Source of the DNA: Citromicrobium sp.
Lineage (GTDB): Bacteria > Pseudomonadota > Alphaproteobacteria > Sphingomonadales > Sphingomonadaceae
NCBI GenBank assembly: GCA_002729695.1
Contig: PBYQ01000006.1
Span: 179,429-221,100, forward strand
Length of the DNA: 41,672 nt
Reading direction: 5' to 3'
Position numbers and translations under genes: made by a program. The notes beneath the pieces are model-generated. The model made no database searches. It saw only the letters and a program-made list of their open reading frames with translations, and was not told the DNA's origin. Below, piece after piece: positions 8,039 to 17,446 of this stretch. How positions within the stretch are numbered: position 1 is the stretch's first letter; each line of letters begins with the position of its first letter.

Positions 8039-9298
8039 TCAGGCGAGCCAGTCGGGCACCCGCTCGGCATCCATGATCGCGCCAGCGTCGATCCGGTCCG
8101 CGACGACTGCGAACTCGCCGCCGCTGACCAGCACTTCGGGCACGAAGCCGCGCGAATTGTAGGACGACGCCATCGTCGCGCCGTACGCCCCCGCTGTGCG
8201 GAACACCGCCAGATCGCCCGCTTCCAGCGCGGGGCAGTCGCGATCGCGCGCAAAGGTGTCGCCCGTCTCGCAGATCGGCCCGACGATGTTGGCGGTAACC
8301 CGCTCGCTCGTCTCGACGACCGCGTCGAAATCGTGCCACGCGCCATACAGCGCAGGCCTCGCCAGATCGTTCATCGCCGCATCGACGATCACGAAGGGCG
8401 CGTTCAGCCCTTCCTTCACGCGGATCACACGGGTCAGCAGGACGCCGGCATTGCCCGCGATCACGCGGCCCGGCTCGAACGCCAGCTGCACATCCCATCC
8501 TGCAGTCACGCACGCGACCATCGCGCCGTATTCGGCAGGGCTCGGGAAAGTCTCGCCCGCCTTGTATGGTACGCCGAGGCCGCCCCCCAGGTCGACGCGG
8601 GCGATCGTGTAGCCACTCGCGCGCAACTCCGTCAGCAGCGTGCCGATCCGCTCGAACGCTGCCTCCAGCGGCGCGAGGTCGGACAGCTGGCTGCCGATAT
8701 GGATCGCCAGTCCGTCCAGCTGCAACCCGTCGCGCGCGGCGAGGTCTGCGAAGGCCTGCTTTGCATGGTGCAGCGGCACGCCGAACTTGTTGTCCGCCTT
8801 GCCCGTGCTGATCTTCTCGTGCGTGCCCGCATCGACATCGGGATTGATCCGCAGCGCGGCGCGCGCGCGTTCGCCGCGTGCCGCAGCAATCGCAGCCAGT
8901 TCGATGCCTTCTTCGCGCGATTCGATGTTGAACTGTGTGATCCCGGTATCGAGCCCCAGCTCCAGCTCGGCGCGGGTCTTGTCGACGCCGGAGAACACGA
9001 TCTTCTCGGGCGAAATGCCCGCCGCCAGCGCACGGCGCAGCTCACCGCCGGAAACGACGTCCGCACCGAAGCCCTCGCGCTGCAAAACCCGCAGCACGGC
9101 AAGGTTGGGATTGGCCTTCACCGCAAAAACGATCAGCGGATCGTCGAGCGCTGAGAGCCCTTCGCGAAACACGCGGGCATGCCGCTGCAAGGTGGCCTGC
9201 GAATAGACGTAGACCGGAGTGCCGACCGCGTCGGCAATCGCGGGCAGCGATACGTCTTCGGCATGAAGCACGCCGTCGATGCGCTCGAAATGATCCAT
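8039..9298 (-). CDS. lysA: Diaminopimelate decarboxylase
   Basis: This 419-residue PLP enzyme is of alanine-racemase fold type. Lys61 in IVFAVKANPNLAVLR is the expected PLP Schiff-base lysine. VDLGGGLGVPY, AFEPGRVI and CETGDTFARDR (catalytic Cys-Glu) are LysA signatures. It decarboxylates meso-diaminopimelate to lysine. It is the last gene of the argH-lipoprotein-lysA run, starting 12 bases after the lipoprotein stop, and it ends 30 bases from the convergent winged-helix gene. Confidence 0.96.
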   Translation of the reverse strand: MDHFERIDGVLHAEDVSLPAIADAVGTPVYVYSQATLQRHARVFREGLSALDDPLIVFAVKANPNLAVLRVLQREGFGADVVSGGELRRALAAGISPEKIVFSGVDKTRAELELGLDTGITQFNIESREEGIELAAIAAARGERARAALRINPDVDAGTHEKISTGKADNKFGVPLHHAKQAFADLAARDGLQLDGLAIHIGSQLSDLAPLEAAFERIGTLLTELRASGYTIARVDLGGGLGVPYKAGETFPSPAEYGAMVACVTAGWDVQLAFEPGRVIAGNAGVLLTRVIRVKEGLNAPFVIVDAAMNDLARPALYGAWHDFDAVVETSERVTANIVGPICETGDTFARDRDCPALEAGDLAVFRTAGAYGATMASSYNSRGFVPEVLVSGGEFAVVADRIDAGAIMDAERVPDWLA

Positions 9299-9310
9299 CG
9301 CTGCCGGGCC

Positions 9311-9568
9311 TTATTCGGGGGGCAGGTCGAACGGATCGTCTTCGCGCTCCTCGGACTGCGTACGCAGTTCGGTATCGCGTTCGAGGACCACGATCCCGCC
9401 GGGCGTCAGCAATTCGTCGGCAGTCGGCCGCGTCGCGCTGCCATAGGGCGCGGTGGGCAGGCTCTGGCCCGGAGGCGGAGTGAGCCCGGCACGCTGGCCG
9501 CATGCGGCAAGCGCGAGTGGCAGAACGCAGAGGAGGGGAAGCAGGCGGGTGCGCATGGTATCTCGCAT
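9311..9568 (-). CDS. Small LptM-like lipoprotein
   Basis: This 85-residue (or 81 if started at the inner ATG, 9556) protein has a lipoprotein signal peptide ending LALAACGQ. It is followed by AGLTPPPGQ, close to the CGxKGPLxxP pattern of the LptM/YifL family that helps mature the LPS translocon LptD. The tail is acidic and Pro-rich. The stop of argH and this ATG share one base (TGATG), which implies translational coupling, and lysA begins 12 bases after its stop. E. coli has yifL next to dapF, another diaminopimelate-pathway gene, which fits this placement. The LptM function is inferred from the motif only. Confidence 0.7.
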   Translation of the reverse strand: MRDTMRTRLLPLLCVLPLALAACGQRAGLTPPPGQSLPTAPYGSATRPTADELLTPGGIVVLERDTELRTQSEEREDDPFDLPPE

Positions 9569-10992
9569 CAGGTGTCCAGGCCCAGCGCCTTACGCGCGGC
9601 CTTCACTTGCTTGCGTACCTGATCGGGCGCGGTTCCGCCATAGCTCTGCCGCGACGCGACCGATCCTTCGAGCGAGAGGTGCAAGAGCGCTTCGGGAGTG
9701 ACGCGTGCGTCGATCGCCGCAAGGTCGTCCGCCGTCAGCTCGGCGAGAGCGCAGCCTTTGGCATCGGCGCGCGCCACCGCAGCGCCGGTGATGTGGTGCG
9801 CCTCGCGGAACGGAACGCCCGCCTCGCGCACCAGCCAGTCGGCCAGATCGGTCGCGGTCGAATGCCCGCTGCCCGCGAGCGCAAGCATCCGATCGGTGTC
9901 GAAGTCGGCGCCCGCGATCATCCCCTCGCACGCCGCGAGCGACAGGGTGAGCAGGCCGTGCGCTTCGAACACCGGCGGTTTGTCGTCCTGCATGTCTTTC
10001 GCGTAGGCGAGCGGCAGGCCTTTCATGGTGATCGAAAGCGCGGTCGCCGCACCGATGATGCGCCCCGCATGCCCGCGCACCAGTTCGGCGGCGTCGGGGT
10101 TCTTCTTCTGCGGCATGATCGAACTGCCGGTCGAAAGACTGTCGGGCAGGCGCACGAAGCCGAAGGGCTGGCTGGCCCAGATGATGATCTCTTCCGCCAG
10201 CCGCGACAAGTGGATGCTGACGAGGCTTGCCGCGTGGAGATAATCCATCGCGAAATCGCGGTCCGATACCGTATCGAGGCTGTTGGCGGTCGGGCGCGCA
10301 AAGCCGAGCGCCTTGGCGGTCGCCTCCCGATCCAGATCGAACCCGGTGCCCGCCAGCGCGGCGGCCCCCAGCGGGCATTCGTCGAGCCGCTCCGCCGCCG
10401 CCGCAAACCGCATCCGGTCGCGCCGCAGCATCTCGTAATAGGCCATCAGGTGGTGGCCGAGCGTCACGGGCTGCGCGGTCTGCAAGTGGGTGAAACCGGG
10501 CATGATGTCGCCCGCATGCTGTTCGGCGCGTGTGACGAGAGCGGCCTGCACGGCGGCAAGCCCGGCGTCGACCTGTTCGATGGCTTCGCGCACCCACAGC
10601 TTGAAATCGGTCGCCACCTGATCGTTGCGGCTGCGCGCGGTGTGCAGCCTGCCCGCGACCGGGCCGATCAGCTGGGTCAGCCGCGATTCCACGGTCATGT
10701 GGATGTCTTCGAGGTCCCAGTCCTCGGGCACCCCGTCGCGTTCGTATTCGGCGGCGATGGCCTGCAGCCCGTCGTCGATGGCTTTCGCGTCCTCTGCCGT
10801 CAGGATGCCCTGCGCGGCCAGCATCGCCGCGTGGGCGCGCGACCCGGCGATGTCCTGCCGCCAGAGCGCCTTGTCGAACGGGATCGAGGCGTTGATTTCG
10901 CGCATGATCGCGCTAGGCCCGTCTGCGAAGCGGCCGCCCCACATGGCGTTGCTGCCCTGCGCCGTGGAGTTGTCCGTGTTCCGATCAGCCAT
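9568..10992 (-). CDS. argH: Argininosuccinate lyase
   Basis: This 474-residue fumarase/aspartase-superfamily lyase releases arginine and fumarate from argininosuccinate. The signature [15 protein letters not shown] with its catalytic Ser is present, as are [12 protein letters not shown] and [11 protein letters not shown]. It starts either at ATG 10992 (MADRNTD) or at ATG 10944 (MWGGRFADG, where many family members begin). Neither has a clear ribosome-binding site. With the first start, it overlaps the divergent TlpA-like gene by 17 bases. It heads the operon with the small lipoprotein and lysA. Confidence 0.95.
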   Translation of the reverse strand: MADRNTDNSTAQGSNAMWGGRFADGPSAIMREINASIPFDKALWRQDIAGSRAHAAMLAAQGILTAEDAKAIDDGLQAIAAEYERDGVPEDWDLEDIHMTVESRLTQLIGPVAGRLHTARSRNDQVATDFKLWVREAIEQVDAGLAAVQAALVTRAEQHAGDIMPGFTHLQTAQPVTLGHHLMAYYEMLRRDRMRFAAAAERLDECPLGAAALAGTGFDLDREATAKALGFARPTANSLDTVSDRDFAMDYLHAASLVSIHLSRLAEEIIIWASQPFGFVRLPDSLSTGSSIMPQKKNPDAAELVRGHAGRIIGAATALSITMKGLPLAYAKDMQDDKPPVFEAHGLLTLSLAACEGMIAGADFDTDRMLALAGSGHSTATDLADWLVREAGVPFREAHHITGAAVARADAKGCALAELTADDLAAIDARVTPEALLHLSLEGSVASRQSYGGTAPDQVRKQVKAARKALGLDT

Positions 10993-11545
10993 TTTGCCCG
11001 CGCTCGCCCTCGCTGTGATGTTGAGCGGGTGCGATAGGAGTGGGGACGAGTCCCCGCAAGAGACCAAGGCAGAAGCGAGCGAGGCTGCCAAGCCCGGCGA
11101 GATCGACCGGAGCCATGCGGGCGACCTGATGCCCGCGGCCAACCTCACGGACCCGGAAGGCACGGTGCTCAATCTGGGCGCGTTGCAGGGGAGGCCGGTG
11201 CTGATGAACCTGTGGGCAACCTGGTGCGCGCCGTGCGTGAAGGAAATGCCGCAGCTCGACCAGATGGCGGCGGACTACGGCGAAGAATTGAACGTCGTGA
11301 CCGTCAGCCAGGATATGGGCGATCCGGCCCAGATTACCGCGTTCTTCAAGAAAAACGACATCAACAGCCTGCCGCCGTGGATCGACCCGCAGCTCTCGCT
11401 CGGCGAAGCGGTTGGGGCTTCCACGCTGCCCATTACTGTGATGTACGATCGCACCGGGCAGGAAATCTGGCGCGTCACCGGCGAACTGGACTGGTCGAGC
11501 GAGAAAGCGCGTAACGCGGTTCAGGAAGTGGTCGACATGCTCTGA
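10976..11545 (+). CDS. TlpA-like thioredoxin-fold lipoprotein
   Basis: This 189-residue protein has a lipoprotein signal ([12 protein letters not shown], lipid Cys about residue 19), so it is envelope-anchored and faces the periplasm. The thioredoxin fold carries the redox motif WCAPC in [15 protein letters not shown]. The cis-Pro strand [10 protein letters not shown] and C-terminal helix are also present. Such TlpA/ResA-like proteins reduce disulfides in the periplasm, often for cytochrome c or oxidase maturation. The GTG at 10976 is chosen because GGAG lies 7-8 bases upstream and the resulting leader is a normal signal peptide. Its 5' end overlaps the start of divergent argH. The alpha-galactosidase gene follows 40 bases downstream. 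Confidence 0.88.
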   Translation: MFRSAILPALALAVMLSGCDRSGDESPQETKAEASEAAKPGEIDRSHAGDLMPAANLTDPEGTVLNLGALQGRPVLMNLWATWCAPCVKEMPQLDQMAADYGEELNVVTVSQDMGDPAQITAFFKKNDINSLPPWIDPQLSLGEAVGASTLPITVMYDRTGQEIWRVTGELDWSSEKARNAVQEVVDML

Positions 11546-11585
11546 CGAGGGCGGTGGCGGATTATTTTCCGGGGGGAGAGAGACT

Positions 11586-12848
11586 GTGAAACAGATCAGT
11601 GCCGGGTGGCTGACCGCCTTGCGGGCCTTTGCAATCGGAGTTGCGGCACTAGCCGGGCTGGTCAGCTTTCCAGCCGCAGCGCAGAAGATCGAGGGTCTCG
11701 CGCTCACCCCGCCGATGGGCTGGAACAGCTGGAACCACTACGGCTGCGACATCGACGAGACGCTGATCCGGCAGACGGCGGATGCGATCGTCTCTTCTGG
11801 CCTGCGCGATGCGGGTTACACCTACGTGAACGTGGACGACTGCTGGCATGGCGAGCGCGATGCTGCTGGAAATATCCAGCCCGATCCCGAGCGCTTTCCC
11901 TCGGGGATGAAGGCTCTGGGCAATTACCTGCACGCGCGCGGGCTCAAGTTCGGGATCTACAGCGACGCAGGGATGCAGACCTGCGCGGGGCGTCCGGGCA
12001 GCCAGGGGCACGAGTATCAGGACGCGCGCCGCTACGCCGAATGGGGTGTCGACTACATCAAGTACGACTGGTGCAACACGGGCGAAGGTGTCGAGCAGCG
12101 CAACCCGCGCGAGGCCTATCGCACGATGAGCAATGCGATCGCCGCCTCGGGCCGGGCGATGGTGCTGTCGGTATGCGAGTGGGGCGATCACGATCCGTGG
12201 CTGTGGGCCGGCCAGTACGGCCACCTGTGGCGCACCACGGGCGACATCATCAATTGCTGGGATTGCACGGTCAGCCACGGCTCATGGAGCAGTTCCGGCG
12301 TCCTGCCGATCCTCGACCAGCAGGCCAAGCTGCGCAGATATGGTGGGCCGGACGGGTGGAACGACCCCGACATGATGGAGGTCGGCAACCTGCCCAAGCT
12401 GGCGGAAAACCGATCGCACTTCGCGATGTGGGCGATGCTCGCCGCGCCGCTGATTATCGGCACGGATGTGCCGGGAATGAAGCCCGAGATTACGGCGATC
12501 CTGACCAACCCGCGGCTCATCGCGATCAATCAGGATGAGGCCGGCCAAGGCGCGATGAAGTGGATTGCGACGCCGGATTGGGAAGTCTGGGCGAAGCCGC
12601 TCGCCGATGGCGGTTGGGCGATTGCGATACTCAATCGCAGCGGCGAGACGCAGCGCGTGACCCTCGATTGGGGCGCCGTTGAATTGAAAGACGATACGTT
12701 CGGTCGCCAGACCGATTTTGCGCAGATGCACTATACGCTCACCGACGCTTGGACCGGCTCGGCGCAAAGCGATACGCGCACACCGCTCACTCGCGACGTG
12801 GCGCCGCACGATACGGCGGTGTTCCGCCTGCGTCCGATGATATTGTAA
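11586..12848 (+). CDS. Secreted alpha-galactosidase, GH27 family
   Basis: This 420-residue glycosidase has a signal peptide (hydrophobic to about 33, cut after PAAAQ). TPPMGWNSWNHYGCDIDE, YVNVDDCW, YIKYDWCN (nucleophile Asp near 159) and WRTTGDI (acid/base Asp near 219) match glycoside hydrolase family 27, which removes terminal alpha-galactose. The C-terminal ~110 residues form the usual beta-sandwich. It starts at GTG 11586 behind GGGGGGAGAGAG. No sugar transporter, regulator or TonB receptor lies beside it, so it looks like a lone exoenzyme, perhaps co-transcribed with the TlpA-like gene. It ends seven bases from the convergent FAD monooxygenase. Confidence 0.92.
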   Translation: MKQISAGWLTALRAFAIGVAALAGLVSFPAAAQKIEGLALTPPMGWNSWNHYGCDIDETLIRQTADAIVSSGLRDAGYTYVNVDDCWHGERDAAGNIQPDPERFPSGMKALGNYLHARGLKFGIYSDAGMQTCAGRPGSQGHEYQDARRYAEWGVDYIKYDWCNTGEGVEQRNPREAYRTMSNAIAASGRAMVLSVCEWGDHDPWLWAGQYGHLWRTTGDIINCWDCTVSHGSWSSSGVLPILDQQAKLRRYGGPDGWNDPDMMEVGNLPKLAENRSHFAMWAMLAAPLIIGTDVPGMKPEITAILTNPRLIAINQDEAGQGAMKWIATPDWEVWAKPLADGGWAIAILNRSGETQRVTLDWGAVELKDDTFGRQTDFAQMHYTLTDAWTGSAQSDTRTPLTRDVAPHDTAVFRLRPMIL

Positions 12849-12855
12849 ATGCGCG

Positions 12856-14085
12856 TCAGCTCGATCCGAGCAGAGCTCCGTAGTCGGACAGGCCCAGTCC
12901 GAGCGGGCCGAGCGGATTGCCGACTAGCCCGGCGACGAGGCGTGCCTGAATCGACGGACCCGGCGTCACCCGGCCCAGTGGAGCCAGCAGGAAATCGCGC
13001 AGCAGCGCGTGCCGCTTCCTGTCCGACTGGTAGAGCGGTGTCGCGGCCCATGTCAGCGCCTGGTAGAGCTTCACATGGCGACTGCGCAGCCGCGCAGCAT
13101 GCACAAGCCTCTGGGCCAATTCTCCGTCGCTCGCCAGCCCGCGCGCCAGCGCAAAGGCGTCGAGCAGCGCCATGTTCGCGCCCTGGCCCAGCTGCGGGCT
13201 GGCCGAGTGCCACGCATCGCCGATATGGATCAGCCGCTCGCCCACCGGCTCGGGCACACGGCGATGGGCGTAGCGCGCAAAGGTGAGCTGTTCGGGGTCC
13301 GCAATCTGGTCGAGCAGGCCATCGCAATCGGGCCACAGCGCGCACACCTGCGCCTTCCACGCCGCGAGTCCTGCGTTGCGCCAGCGGTCGTGGTCCGATG
13401 CTTTCAGCGACCAGAAGAAGGATAGCTCCCTGCGCGCACCGTCGACCCGCGTTCCGGTCGGCAGCACGCCCGCCATCTGCGAGGCGTGGGTATAGCGCTG
13501 TTCGAGCAGGCCGGCGTCGAACGGCGCGCCCTCCGGCCAGTCGAGCGTCGCCCACAAAGCGCCGAAGGCCAGCCATTCGCCGCAGCGCGGGGCGAGCGGG
13601 CTGGAAGTGCCGAGCGCATCGACCACCAGATCGAAGCGCGGCGTGGTGCGTCCGTCGTCGCAGGTCAGCGTCCTGCCGCCGGCGTCGAGATTGGTCGCAG
13701 CAATGGGGAAGCCCGTCTCGATGGCGATCCCCTCGGCCATCGCCGAGCGATAGAGGATCGCGAACAGGCTGCCCCGATGGATGCCGATCCCGCAGGCACC
13801 CGGCACGCCAAGGTCGGCATAGCGCGCATCGAGCGCGACATCGCCCTGATGGTTGAGCCCGTGCAGCGCGCGGATCGGCGCGCCGTGGGCGAATATCTCC
13901 GCGACCAGACCCAGCGCATCGAGCACGGCGAGCCCGCTCGGCTGGATCATCAGGCCCGACCCGATGGGGCGCGGTTCCTCGAACCGTTCGAACAGGGTGA
14001 CGCGGTGGCCCTGCCGGTGGAGCAGCAGCGCGGCGGCCAGCCCCGCCGGACCGCATCCGGCAATCGCGATGTCGAACCGGGTCAT
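12856..14085 (-). CDS. FAD-dependent monooxygenase (UbiH/PHBH-like)
   Basis: This 409-residue protein has an N-terminal FAD-binding GxGxxG motif (IAGCGPAGLAAALLLHRQGHRVTLFER). The second FAD motif (HIGDAWHSASPQLGQGANMALLDA, near 285-310) is typical of class A flavin monooxygenases, which hydroxylate aromatic or quinone-like substrates. The substrate is unknown. The ATG at 14085 gives the canonical beta-alpha-beta start; reading further upstream would run through the tRNA gene. It lies 52 bases downstream of tRNA-Val on the same strand and may be read through from it. Confidence 0.88.
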   Translation of the reverse strand: MTRFDIAIAGCGPAGLAAALLLHRQGHRVTLFERFEEPRPIGSGLMIQPSGLAVLDALGLVAEIFAHGAPIRALHGLNHQGDVALDARYADLGVPGACGIGIHRGSLFAILYRSAMAEGIAIETGFPIAATNLDAGGRTLTCDDGRTTPRFDLVVDALGTSSPLAPRCGEWLAFGALWATLDWPEGAPFDAGLLEQRYTHASQMAGVLPTGTRVDGARRELSFFWSLKASDHDRWRNAGLAAWKAQVCALWPDCDGLLDQIADPEQLTFARYAHRRVPEPVGERLIHIGDAWHSASPQLGQGANMALLDAFALARGLASDGELAQRLVHAARLRSRHVKLYQALTWAATPLYQSDRKRHALLRDFLLAPLGRVTPGPSIQARLVAGLVGNPLGPLGLGLSDYGALLGSS

Positions 14086-14137
14086 CGCCGCAGCAATGCC
14101 GCGTCGGCGCGGCGGCGACAAGCGATGAAAAGGGAAA

Positions 14138-14213
<76 letters not shown>

Positions 14214-14234
14214 GATCCAGATCGGAAGGGCCGC

Positions 14235-14262
14235 TATCTAGCGTGCAAAGTTTCAAAATCAA
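14235..14262 (-). promoter_or_regulatory. Possible promoter for tRNA-Val
   Basis: On the minus strand TTGATT (14262-14257) and TAGATA (14240-14235) are 16 bases apart in a locally AT-rich patch. They end 21 bases before the tRNA 5' end. The -35 match is fair and the -10 match weak. Confidence 0.35.
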
Positions 14263-14298
14263 TTGAAAGGATGCACTCAGGCGTTAGGGCGGCGGGCC

Positions 14299-15276
14299 AT
14301 GACGCTCCCTCGTATCCTCGTTCTCGCCACCGGAGGCACCATTGCCGGGGAGGCTGGCGATGCCATGCGGCACGATTACCGGCCCGGGCAGGTGGGGATC
14401 GAGCACTATCTGAACGAGGCCGCGGGGCTGGGCGTTGCGGCGCAGTTCACCGGACGGCAGATCGCGAATATCGGGTCGGAGGACATCGACGCCTCGATCT
14501 GGTCGCGCCTCCACGCGGAAATCGACAGCGCGATGCGCGACGATTCGGTCGACGCGGTAATCGTCACCCACGGAACCGACACGGCGGAGGAAACCGCCTT
14601 CCTGCTCGACCTGACGCTGCCTAGCACCAAGCCGGTGGTGCTGGTCGGCGCGATGCGCCCGACCGACGCGGTCGGCTATGACGGGATGCGCAATTTCGCC
14701 AATGCAGTGCGCGTTGCGGGCGACGGGAACGCCGCCGGGCGCGGGGTGCTGGTGGTGATGGGCGACCGGGTCCACTCGGCGCGCGACGTGCGCAAGGCGC
14801 AGACCCGCGCGACCGAGGCGTTTCGTGGCTTCCCGAGGGAATCGGTCGCGATCGTCACGCCCTCCCGGCTCGACTGGTTCGGTGCGCCGTGGCGGGTGGA
14901 CGACAGCGCCCTGCTGAAATTCCTGCCCCTGCCCGAAGTGCCGATCCTGGCGATCTACGCCGGGATGAGCGCGGCGGAGGCATCGCGCCAGCTCGCGCAT
15001 AATCCGCCGGGGATTGCCGTCTCCGGCGTGGGCGAGGGCAACATGCCCGATCCCGTGCGGCAGGTGCTGCTGGAGCATGCGCGTCGCGGCGCGCTGGTGG
15101 TGCGCGCCAGCCGCACCGACGAAGGGCTGGTGGATCGTCTGCCGAGCGACGACCCGGACGGTTTCGTCGCGGCCCGCGCGCTCGGCGTGCCCAAGGCGCG
15201 ACTGCTCACCGCGCTGCTGATCGCCAACGGGATTACCGACCCGGCAGAGGCGCAGCGCTACTTCGACGAGCGGTAA
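14299..15276 (+). CDS. L-asparaginase (bacterial-type, probably cytoplasmic)
   Basis: This 325-residue protein has both threonine centres of the family. TGGTIAG near 11-17 carries the nucleophile Thr, and VTHGTDTAEETAF near 90-100 carries the Thr-Asp pair. The downstream DRVHSARDVRKAQTRATEAF contains the conserved Lys. It hydrolyses asparagine to aspartate and ammonia. No signal peptide is present, so a cytoplasmic place is likely. The ATG at 14299 is chosen because homologues begin just before LVLATGGTIAG. It is divergent from the tRNA-Val gene. Confidence 0.92.
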   Translation: MTLPRILVLATGGTIAGEAGDAMRHDYRPGQVGIEHYLNEAAGLGVAAQFTGRQIANIGSEDIDASIWSRLHAEIDSAMRDDSVDAVIVTHGTDTAEETAFLLDLTLPSTKPVVLVGAMRPTDAVGYDGMRNFANAVRVAGDGNAAGRGVLVVMGDRVHSARDVRKAQTRATEAFRGFPRESVAIVTPSRLDWFGAPWRVDDSALLKFLPLPEVPILAIYAGMSAAEASRQLAHNPPGIAVSGVGEGNMPDPVRQVLLEHARRGALVVRASRTDEGLVDRLPSDDPDGFVAARALGVPKARLLTALLIANGITDPAEAQRYFDER

Positions 15277-15282
15277 GCTTGG

Positions 15283-15372
15283 CCCCCTCCCTTGGGGGAG
15301 GGGGTTGGGGGTGGGGGCTCTACGCCATCGGCGTGGCACACCCCCACCCAGTCTCCCCCTCAAGGGGGAGGA
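15283..15372. repeat. GC-rich imperfect palindrome, copy 1
   Basis: This element of about 90 bases is built from CCCCCTCCC-TTGG-GGGAGGGGG (15283-15304), a central ACGCC-ATC-GGCGT hairpin and CTCCCCC-TCAA-GGGGGAG (15353-15370). The outer halves are also complementary to each other (GGGGGTGGGG facing CACCCCCACCC). It sits between two convergent genes, where it could stop transcription from both sides. Related elements are at 16578-16651 and 40195-40303. Confidence 0.8.
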
Positions 15373-15384
15373 GTGTGAGGTGGA

Positions 15385-16497
15385 TCACCCGTGCGGGGTG
15401 ACCAGATACTTCTCGCCGGTGCGCATCTGGCGATATTGCAGCACGGCGTCCCTCTCCAGCATTCCTTCCAGCGTCACCGTCTTCGCGTAATCGCTCTTGA
15501 AGGTGGTGGTCAGGTTGTCGAGCACGCGCTTGCGCATCTTCATCACGGTTTCCATGCCGGCATTCTGCAGGAACGGCGTAAGCAGCCAGCCCGACAGCGT
15601 CCAGCCGAAGCCGTAGGCGGGGGTCAGCACGGTCGGCCCGAGATCGAGGCGACCATAGATGTACATCTTCTTCTGCTGGTTCGATCCGTAGCGGCTGTAT
15701 TCGCTCATCTTGCGAACCGCGACCTGCTCCATCGCCTTGAAGCAATGGTCGACCATCTGGCCGCCGCCGATGGGATCAAAGCCGAAGAACGCATCGGTCG
15801 CGTCGATCGCCTTGCGCAGCTGGTCCATGAAATCGTCGTCCGACGAATTCACGATATGCTTCGCGCCCATCTTCTGCAGGATATCGGCCTGTTCCTGACG
15901 GCGCACGATGTTGACCAGTGGCATGTCGTCTTCCTGGCAGATGCGCACCAGCATCTGGCCGAGGTTGGAGGCTGCGGCGGTGTGCACGATGCCCTTCGCG
16001 CCTTCCATCTTGGCGGTTTCGACAAAGCCGAGCGCGGTCATCGGGTTGACGAAGGCAGACGCGCCGTCCTTCGAGGAAACGTCGCCCAGCGGCAGACACA
16101 TGCTGGCATCGGCGATGGCGTATTCGGCGTAGGCGGTGCCGGGGACGCAGGCGACCCGCTTGCCCATCAGCCCCTTGGCCATGTCCCCATCGCCCGTCGC
16201 GATCACTTCGCCCGCACCTTCGTTACCGACCGGCAGGCGCTGACCGTGACGGCCCTTGGCGCCCGAATTGAACGGCTCGGGCATCTTGGCGACGATCTTG
16301 CCGTCCGAATAGTCCGCGTTTTCGAGGTCTGCCGGGCCGAGCAGTAGGGCAAGGTCGCTCGGGTTGATGGGCGCGGCCTCCATCCTGACCAGCACCTGGT
16401 TGCCCTTGGGCTCGGGAAATTCGCTGGTCGCCAGCTCGACGGTCAGCGTGCCGTCGCTTTCGAGCGTGGTGAAAATCTGCTTGCCGGTGGTGGTCAT
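15385..16497 (-). CDS. Zinc-type medium-chain dehydrogenase/reductase (quinone-oxidoreductase-like)
   Basis: This 370-residue MDR protein has the N-terminal GroES-like half (VLVRMEAAPINPSDLALL) and a Rossmann half around 160-260 (GIVHTAAASNLGQMLVRICQ, then IVRRQEQADILQKMGAKHIVNS). The cofactor loop AAASNLGQM departs from the usual GxGxxG-like form. No structural zinc cysteine cluster is seen, which places it nearer quinone reductases or trans-enoyl reductases than classical ADH. The substrate is unknown. It begins at ATG 16497. A GC-rich palindrome separates it from truA upstream on the same strand, so it may be transcribed apart. Confidence 0.85.
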   Translation of the reverse strand: MTTTGKQIFTTLESDGTLTVELATSEFPEPKGNQVLVRMEAAPINPSDLALLLGPADLENADYSDGKIVAKMPEPFNSGAKGRHGQRLPVGNEGAGEVIATGDGDMAKGLMGKRVACVPGTAYAEYAIADASMCLPLGDVSSKDGASAFVNPMTALGFVETAKMEGAKGIVHTAAASNLGQMLVRICQEDDMPLVNIVRRQEQADILQKMGAKHIVNSSDDDFMDQLRKAIDATDAFFGFDPIGGGQMVDHCFKAMEQVAVRKMSEYSRYGSNQQKKMYIYGRLDLGPTVLTPAYGFGWTLSGWLLTPFLQNAGMETVMKMRKRVLDNLTTTFKSDYAKTVTLEGMLERDAVLQYRQMRTGEKYLVTPHG

Positions 16498-16577
16498 TCC
16501 TCGTCCCTTTCGTTGCGATCAGAAACTTATGTCGTCGCGACCTAGGCGGCCCTCCCGCGACTTACAACTGCCGAACA

Positions 16578-16651
16578 CCCACCCCAAACCCCTCCCTCAA
16601 GGGAGGGGCAGCGAGACTTCGAGCGTAGCGAGATAGTCGCAGCGGGGTGGG
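16578..16651. repeat. GC-rich imperfect palindrome, copy 2
   Basis: CCCCTCCC-TCAA-GGGAGGGG (16589-16608) is a perfect 8-bp hairpin. An outer pair CCCACCCC (16578-16585) and GGGGTGGG (16644-16651) encloses it. It begins one base after the truA stop on the minus strand, so it probably works as the truA terminator. Confidence 0.75.
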
Positions 16652-16652
16652 T

Positions 16653-17408
16653 TTACGGCGTTTCCGGATAGATCGCTTCGACGAAATAGAGCCCGTGCGA
16701 CGGTGCGTTGAGGCCCAGTTCCTGCCGGTCCTTCGCTTCCAGAACCTGCGCGATGCGGCTCTCTTTCCAGCGGCCCATGCCGACCAGAGCGAGGCAGCCG
16801 ACCATCGAGCGGACCTGATGATGAAGGAAGCTACGCGCGGCGACCTCGATCCGAATTTCATCACCGTGCCGTCTCACATCCAGCCGGTCGAGCGTCTTGA
16901 CCGGACTCGCCGCCTGGCAGTGGACCGAGCGGAAGGTGGTGAAATCGTGAGGGCCGACCAGGCTCTGCGCCGCGCGGTGCATCGCCTCGGCATCGCAGTC
17001 GGGCGAGAGCAGCCAGGCGCGGTCTTTCCCCAGCGTCAGCGGAGCGCGGCGATTGACGATGCGGTAGAGGTAGCGGCGACCGATGCAGCTGAAGCGCGCG
17101 TGCCATTCTTCCGGCACGACCTCGCATTTCGTCACCGCAATCGGGGCAGGGCGCAGATGCGCGTTGATCGCCTCGCCCATGCGGAACGGCGTCAGCTTGC
17201 TCTCGACATCGAAGTGGCTGCGCATGGCGATGGCGTGGACGCCGGTATCGGTGCGGCCTGCGCTGTGCAGCGTCACCTCCTGCCCGGTAACGCCCTTCGC
17301 CGCCTCCTCCACCGCCTGCTGCACGCTCGGCCCGTCCTTCTGGCGTTGCAGGCCGAAGAAGGGGGTGCCGTCGAATTCGAGCGTCAGGGCGTAGCGCGTC
17401 AGGGCCAT
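16653..17408 (-). CDS. truA: tRNA pseudouridine(38-40) synthase
   Basis: This 251-residue TruA has the catalytic Asp54 in [10 protein letters not shown], the N-terminal strand [19 protein letters not shown], and [20 protein letters not shown] near the C-terminus. It isomerises uridines 38-40 of the anticodon arm. It starts at ATG 17408 and ends just before a GC-rich palindrome. It follows the small lipoprotein and fmt on the same strand, an order in which fmt and truA are usually adjacent. Confidence 0.95.
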   Translation of the reverse strand: MALTRYALTLEFDGTPFFGLQRQKDGPSVQQAVEEAAKGVTGQEVTLHSAGRTDTGVHAIAMRSHFDVESKLTPFRMGEAINAHLRPAPIAVTKCEVVPEEWHARFSCIGRRYLYRIVNRRAPLTLGKDRAWLLSPDCDAEAMHRAAQSLVGPHDFTTFRSVHCQAASPVKTLDRLDVRRHGDEIRIEVAARSFLHHQVRSMVGCLALVGMGRWKESRIAQVLEAKDRQELGLNAPSHGLYFVEAIYPETP

Positions 17409-17446
17409 CCCGCCCTGCTAGGGCAGGCAGCCGCTGAGGCAAGCCG

